Shown here: positions 61,754-64,000 of the stretch, in pieces
Layout: every line of letters begins with the position of its first letter
Numbering within the stretch: position 1 is the first letter of the stretch
Source: Nostoc linckia NIES-25
Lineage (GTDB): Bacteria; Cyanobacteriota; Cyanobacteriia; Cyanobacteriales; Nostocaceae
DNA: 64,000 nt
Direction of reading: 5' to 3'
Assembly (NCBI RefSeq): GCF_002368035.1
Contig: NZ_AP018222.1
Location: 1,311,630 to 1,375,629, forward strand
Notes under the pieces: generated by a model
What the model saw: only the letters and a program-made list of their open reading frames with translations
Database searches by the model: none
What the model was told of the DNA's origin: nothing
Position numbers and translations under genes: made by a program

Positions 61754-63040
61754 TTAATGCTGTGTTTTAGCTAAGACAGGCTTACCTGTAGATACGGCCT
61801 GCTCAATAATATCAGCGGCTCTACTTACCCCCCCAGCAGCGTGAGTAGCTGCTTGTAATCTGAGGGCATTCTGTTTATAAGATTCTTCTGTCAACACCCG
61901 GCTGATAGCATTTTTCAATCTCGGAACATTCAGTTTTTTGAGAGTGACAAGCTCACCCGCCCCCGTCCAAGCGATACGGGCTGCTACTCCTGGCTGGTCA
62001 TTGGCAACTGGAATCGCCACCATTGGCACTCCTTTTTTCAGACATTCCATTGTTGTATTCATTCCCGCATGAGTAATCATGAGGGTGGCTTTTTCCAGCA
62101 CTTCTAATTGAGGTGCATACTCAACTACTAAAGGATTTCCTGCCAAGTCTGGTAGTGATTCTGGTTTAGCAGAACCTCCCAGAGAGATCGCTAACTGAGC
62201 ATCCAAATCTTCACAAGCTAAAGCAATAGTTTGAAAAACCCAAATCAAACGATTTTGCAATGTTCCCATCGAAGCATAAATTAACGGTTTCCCTGTCAAT
62301 TTTTCATAAGGGAAAGAAACAGGTATTCGATTGGCTGAAGTATGGTAACTTCCTGTGAAATGGAACCAAGGAGGTAATTTTTCTCTGGGAAATTCAAACT
62401 CAGCAGGTGCATTACTTATTTGAGCTAGTTGAGAGTTGCTCTCGTTAAGACTAGAGTACAGGGGTAATTTCCACTCTCGACGATATTCATTAATCAAATC
62501 TTCAAGTGGTTTGATGACGTTATTAGCTAACGTGTAACCTATTTGGTTGCGTAAACGTGCCCACGCAGCTGGGCTATACTTCCAAGTTGTGAAAAAAGGA
62601 GGAATGCTAGGTTCTTGATTCAGCACTACAGCGCTGCATACAGTGATGAAAGGAATTTTGAGAAACTCTGCAATTGTCCCTCCCTCTGGTGAACTTTGGT
62701 TTACTAGCAAAGCTTCTACCCCTGCTGCTTTAATTAATGCTGGAGCTTGCTGGAGTGTCATAGATGAGACATCCTTGAGCAATTCAATAGTGTATCGAAA
62801 CGCAGCAAATCCACGTAGTTTACCTAATTTGGTAAACGACTCTACTGTCGATCCAGAGGGAAAATCTTTTTCACCAATTGCTTGGAATTCTATTCCTGCT
62901 GCTAGTGCTTTAGTTTGAGTATCGAGTGTTCCAAAGAGAGTGACGCGATGCCCACGTTGTTGAAGTTCCTGCCCCAAGGGAAGCATAGTGTTGAGGGGGC
63001 CGGTTGCTGCACCAGGACAGATGATACCAAAATGAGTCAC
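61754..63040 (-). CDS. MGT/GT1-family glycosyltransferase
   Basis: A 428-residue UDP-sugar transferase of the MGT kind. The N-terminal acceptor domain (GAATGPLNTMLPLGQELQQR) and the C-terminal donor motif (ITHAGMNTTMECLKKGVPMV, then PVANDQPGVAARI) are typical of enzymes that glycosylate carotenoids, sterols or macrolides. It starts at GTG. It overlaps nothing, but a TPR gene lies 11 nt upstream on the same strand, so the two may be co-transcribed. The acceptor cannot be predicted. Confidence 0.88.
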   Translation of the reverse strand: MTHFGIICPGAATGPLNTMLPLGQELQQRGHRVTLFGTLDTQTKALAAGIEFQAIGEKDFPSGSTVESFTKLGKLRGFAAFRYTIELLKDVSSMTLQQAPALIKAAGVEALLVNQSSPEGGTIAEFLKIPFITVCSAVVLNQEPSIPPFFTTWKYSPAAWARLRNQIGYTLANNVIKPLEDLINEYRREWKLPLYSSLNESNSQLAQISNAPAEFEFPREKLPPWFHFTGSYHTSANRIPVSFPYEKLTGKPLIYASMGTLQNRLIWVFQTIALACEDLDAQLAISLGGSAKPESLPDLAGNPLVVEYAPQLEVLEKATLMITHAGMNTTMECLKKGVPMVAIPVANDQPGVAARIAWTGAGELVTLKKLNVPRLKNAISRVLTEESYKQNALRLQAATHAAGGVSRAADIIEQAVSTGKPVLAKTQH

Positions 63041-63051
63041 GATTAATGCCT

Positions 63052-63858
63052 CTATTTGATTTTCAAGAACTTATCTAAAGCTACCACCATACTCGCAGGC
63101 CAACGACGGATATTTTTTACCCAGTTGATATCCTTATAACGGCTATCCAATCCATAAGCTGCCACCCAGTTACTTTCAGCTTCCCCTTGTTTTCCATTCA
63201 CCCAGTAGGCAGCTGTGAGGGCAGCACGCATATCCGCAAATTTGGGATATTTGCGGACGATATTTTGCATTTCTTTGATTGCTTGGTCTATTTGACCAGT
63301 TTCATAAAGGGCGAGGGCATAATTAGCGCGGGCAAAGGCAAAATTTGGGGCTATTTCCACTGATTTTTTGTAGTCAGCGATCGCCGCATCCCATTTTCCT
63401 AAACCACCTTCGGCATTACCGCGATTGTTATACGCCATCGCATCGTTAGGATCGAGTTCTAGGACACGATTATAATCTGCGATCGCCGAATCCCATTTTC
63501 CCAATCCTTCCAAAGCCGCACCCCGATTCAAATAAGGATCTGTAGCATTTGGGGCAAGTTCTATAGCTTTGTTATAATCAGTCAGCGCCTCTTGTAATTT
63601 ATTCTGACTTACCCGCGAATTTCCTCGGTTACTCCACGCCCCCGCATTGGTGGGAAATTGCTCAATAATTTTTGTCCAATATGTTTCAGCAGTGGCAAAA
63701 TCACCATTATTTGTAGCAACAAAAGCCTGATTTGCCCACTCATCACCTTGTTTTAATTGCTCTTGAGTAATACTTGGCAATTGAGATTGTGCGATCGCTG
63801 GCGTACCCCAGCCAAACACAAGTAACAAACTCAGAAAAATACAAATCAACTTCATCAT
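63052..63858 (-). CDS. Exported TPR-repeat protein
   Basis: A 268-residue protein. Signal peptide (LICIFLSLLLVFGWGTPAIA), then at least four tetratricopeptide repeats (about residues 40-205), for example AWSNRGNSRVSQNKLQEALT and ATDPYLNRGAALEGLGKWDS, two of them nearly identical (GLGKWD). The C-terminal region holds VNGKQGEAESNWVAAYGLDS. It probably scaffolds a complex at the membrane. It precedes the glycosyltransferase gene by 11 nt. Confidence 0.88.
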   Translation of the reverse strand: MMKLICIFLSLLLVFGWGTPAIAQSQLPSITQEQLKQGDEWANQAFVATNNGDFATAETYWTKIIEQFPTNAGAWSNRGNSRVSQNKLQEALTDYNKAIELAPNATDPYLNRGAALEGLGKWDSAIADYNRVLELDPNDAMAYNNRGNAEGGLGKWDAAIADYKKSVEIAPNFAFARANYALALYETGQIDQAIKEMQNIVRKYPKFADMRAALTAAYWVNGKQGEAESNWVAAYGLDSRYKDINWVKNIRRWPASMVVALDKFLKIK

Positions 63859-63881
63859 CTGGATTTACCGTAAGTGAGTGG

Positions 63882-63914
63882 AGAGTGGGGCATGGGGCAT
63901 TGGGCATTGGGGAG
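63882..63914. repeat. GGGGCAT heptamer repeat
   Basis: GGGGCAT, GGGGCAT, TGGGCAT and TGGGGAG units in tandem, upstream of the TPR gene. STRR type. Confidence 0.75.
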
Positions 63915-63922
63915 AGATAAGC

Positions 63923-64000
63923 TTGAGTGTTGAGCCTCTGAGGTCGAATGTTGAGCCTTTGAACTCGGAAGTTGCACCTTTTTACTCGAAGGTTGAACCT
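63923..64000 (+). repeat. 21-bp tandem repeat running off the window
   Basis: Three full 21-nt units (63923, 63944 and 63965) and a partial fourth (from 63986), with the consensus TCGAATGTTGAGCCTTTGAAC. Units differ at 4-8 positions. The frame stays open over the 78 nt, which could be by chance. The array continues beyond the window. Confidence 0.75.

Overview
The window looks like chromosomal DNA of a filamentous, probably heterocyst-forming cyanobacterium (Nostoc/Calothrix-type, order Nostocales). The evidence is the dense HIP1 octamer (GCGATCGC) inside and between genes, heptanucleotide tandem repeats of the STRR kind, the photosynthetic genes petC-petA, psbY and a Psb35-like gene, the grpE-dnaK-dnaJ cluster, and several very large STAND/WD40 proteins. 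The species cannot be fixed from the sequence alone. No rRNA, tRNA or CRISPR array was recognised.

Layout. 0-1 kb: def (peptide deformylase) and a small membrane protein. 0.9-21 kb: an accessory, defence-like stretch with an NB-ARC/14-blade WD40 protein, two small membrane proteins, a RecB/Cas4-like Fe-S nuclease, a NACHT protein, a GNAT acetyltransferase, recJ, a DUF433 gene, tandem DUF4351 remnants, and a two-gene unit of a P-loop ATPase plus a 1729-residue STAND/TPR/WD40 protein. 21-27 kb: an SDR oxidoreductase, tatC, a nonsense-mutated tRNA-binding-domain gene, a DUF3067 gene, petC-petA, and a decayed PrlF/YhaV-type toxin-antitoxin locus. 27-32 kb: a Uma2 nuclease, a Psb35-like gene, a frameshifted small gene between inverted repeats, a GH57 glucan branching enzyme, and a PEP-CTERM protein. 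32-39 kb: grpE, dnaK, dnaJ, tusA-like and rsgA, all on the minus strand, with the last three overlapping by 4 nt each. 39-40 kb: an orphan TnpB. 40-52.5 kb: type IV pilus genes in two blocks, pilB-pilT-pilC (+) and pilM-pilN-pilO-pilQ (-), separated by an unknown gene and a toxin-antitoxin locus whose PIN toxin is split by a 122-bp MITE-like element. 52.5-64 kb: a solute-binding lipoprotein, folC, psbY, a gamma-carbonic anhydrase-like protein, a TIGR02652 protein, a VOC protein, an M16 peptidase, a cupredoxin, a glycosyltransferase and a TPR protein.

The most unusual signal is repeat invasion. A family of polypurine/polypyrimidine palindromic elements, several with a shared core (CTTCGGCTCCGCTCAGTACA), lies not only between genes but in frame inside at least three and probably five genes (STAND/WD40, folC, M16 peptidase; probably recJ and rsgA). 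In two unrelated proteins it encodes nearly the same peptide. Other palindromic repeats supply the 3' end of a DUF433 gene, bracket folC as an inverted pair, and disrupt the PIN toxin. This resembles the Rickettsia palindromic elements but sits in a cyanobacterium. The second theme is a concentration of STAND NTPases (NB-ARC, NACHT, nSTAND1-like) next to nucleases in the first 21 kb, consistent with NLR-like immunity or signalling modules. That reading is inference.
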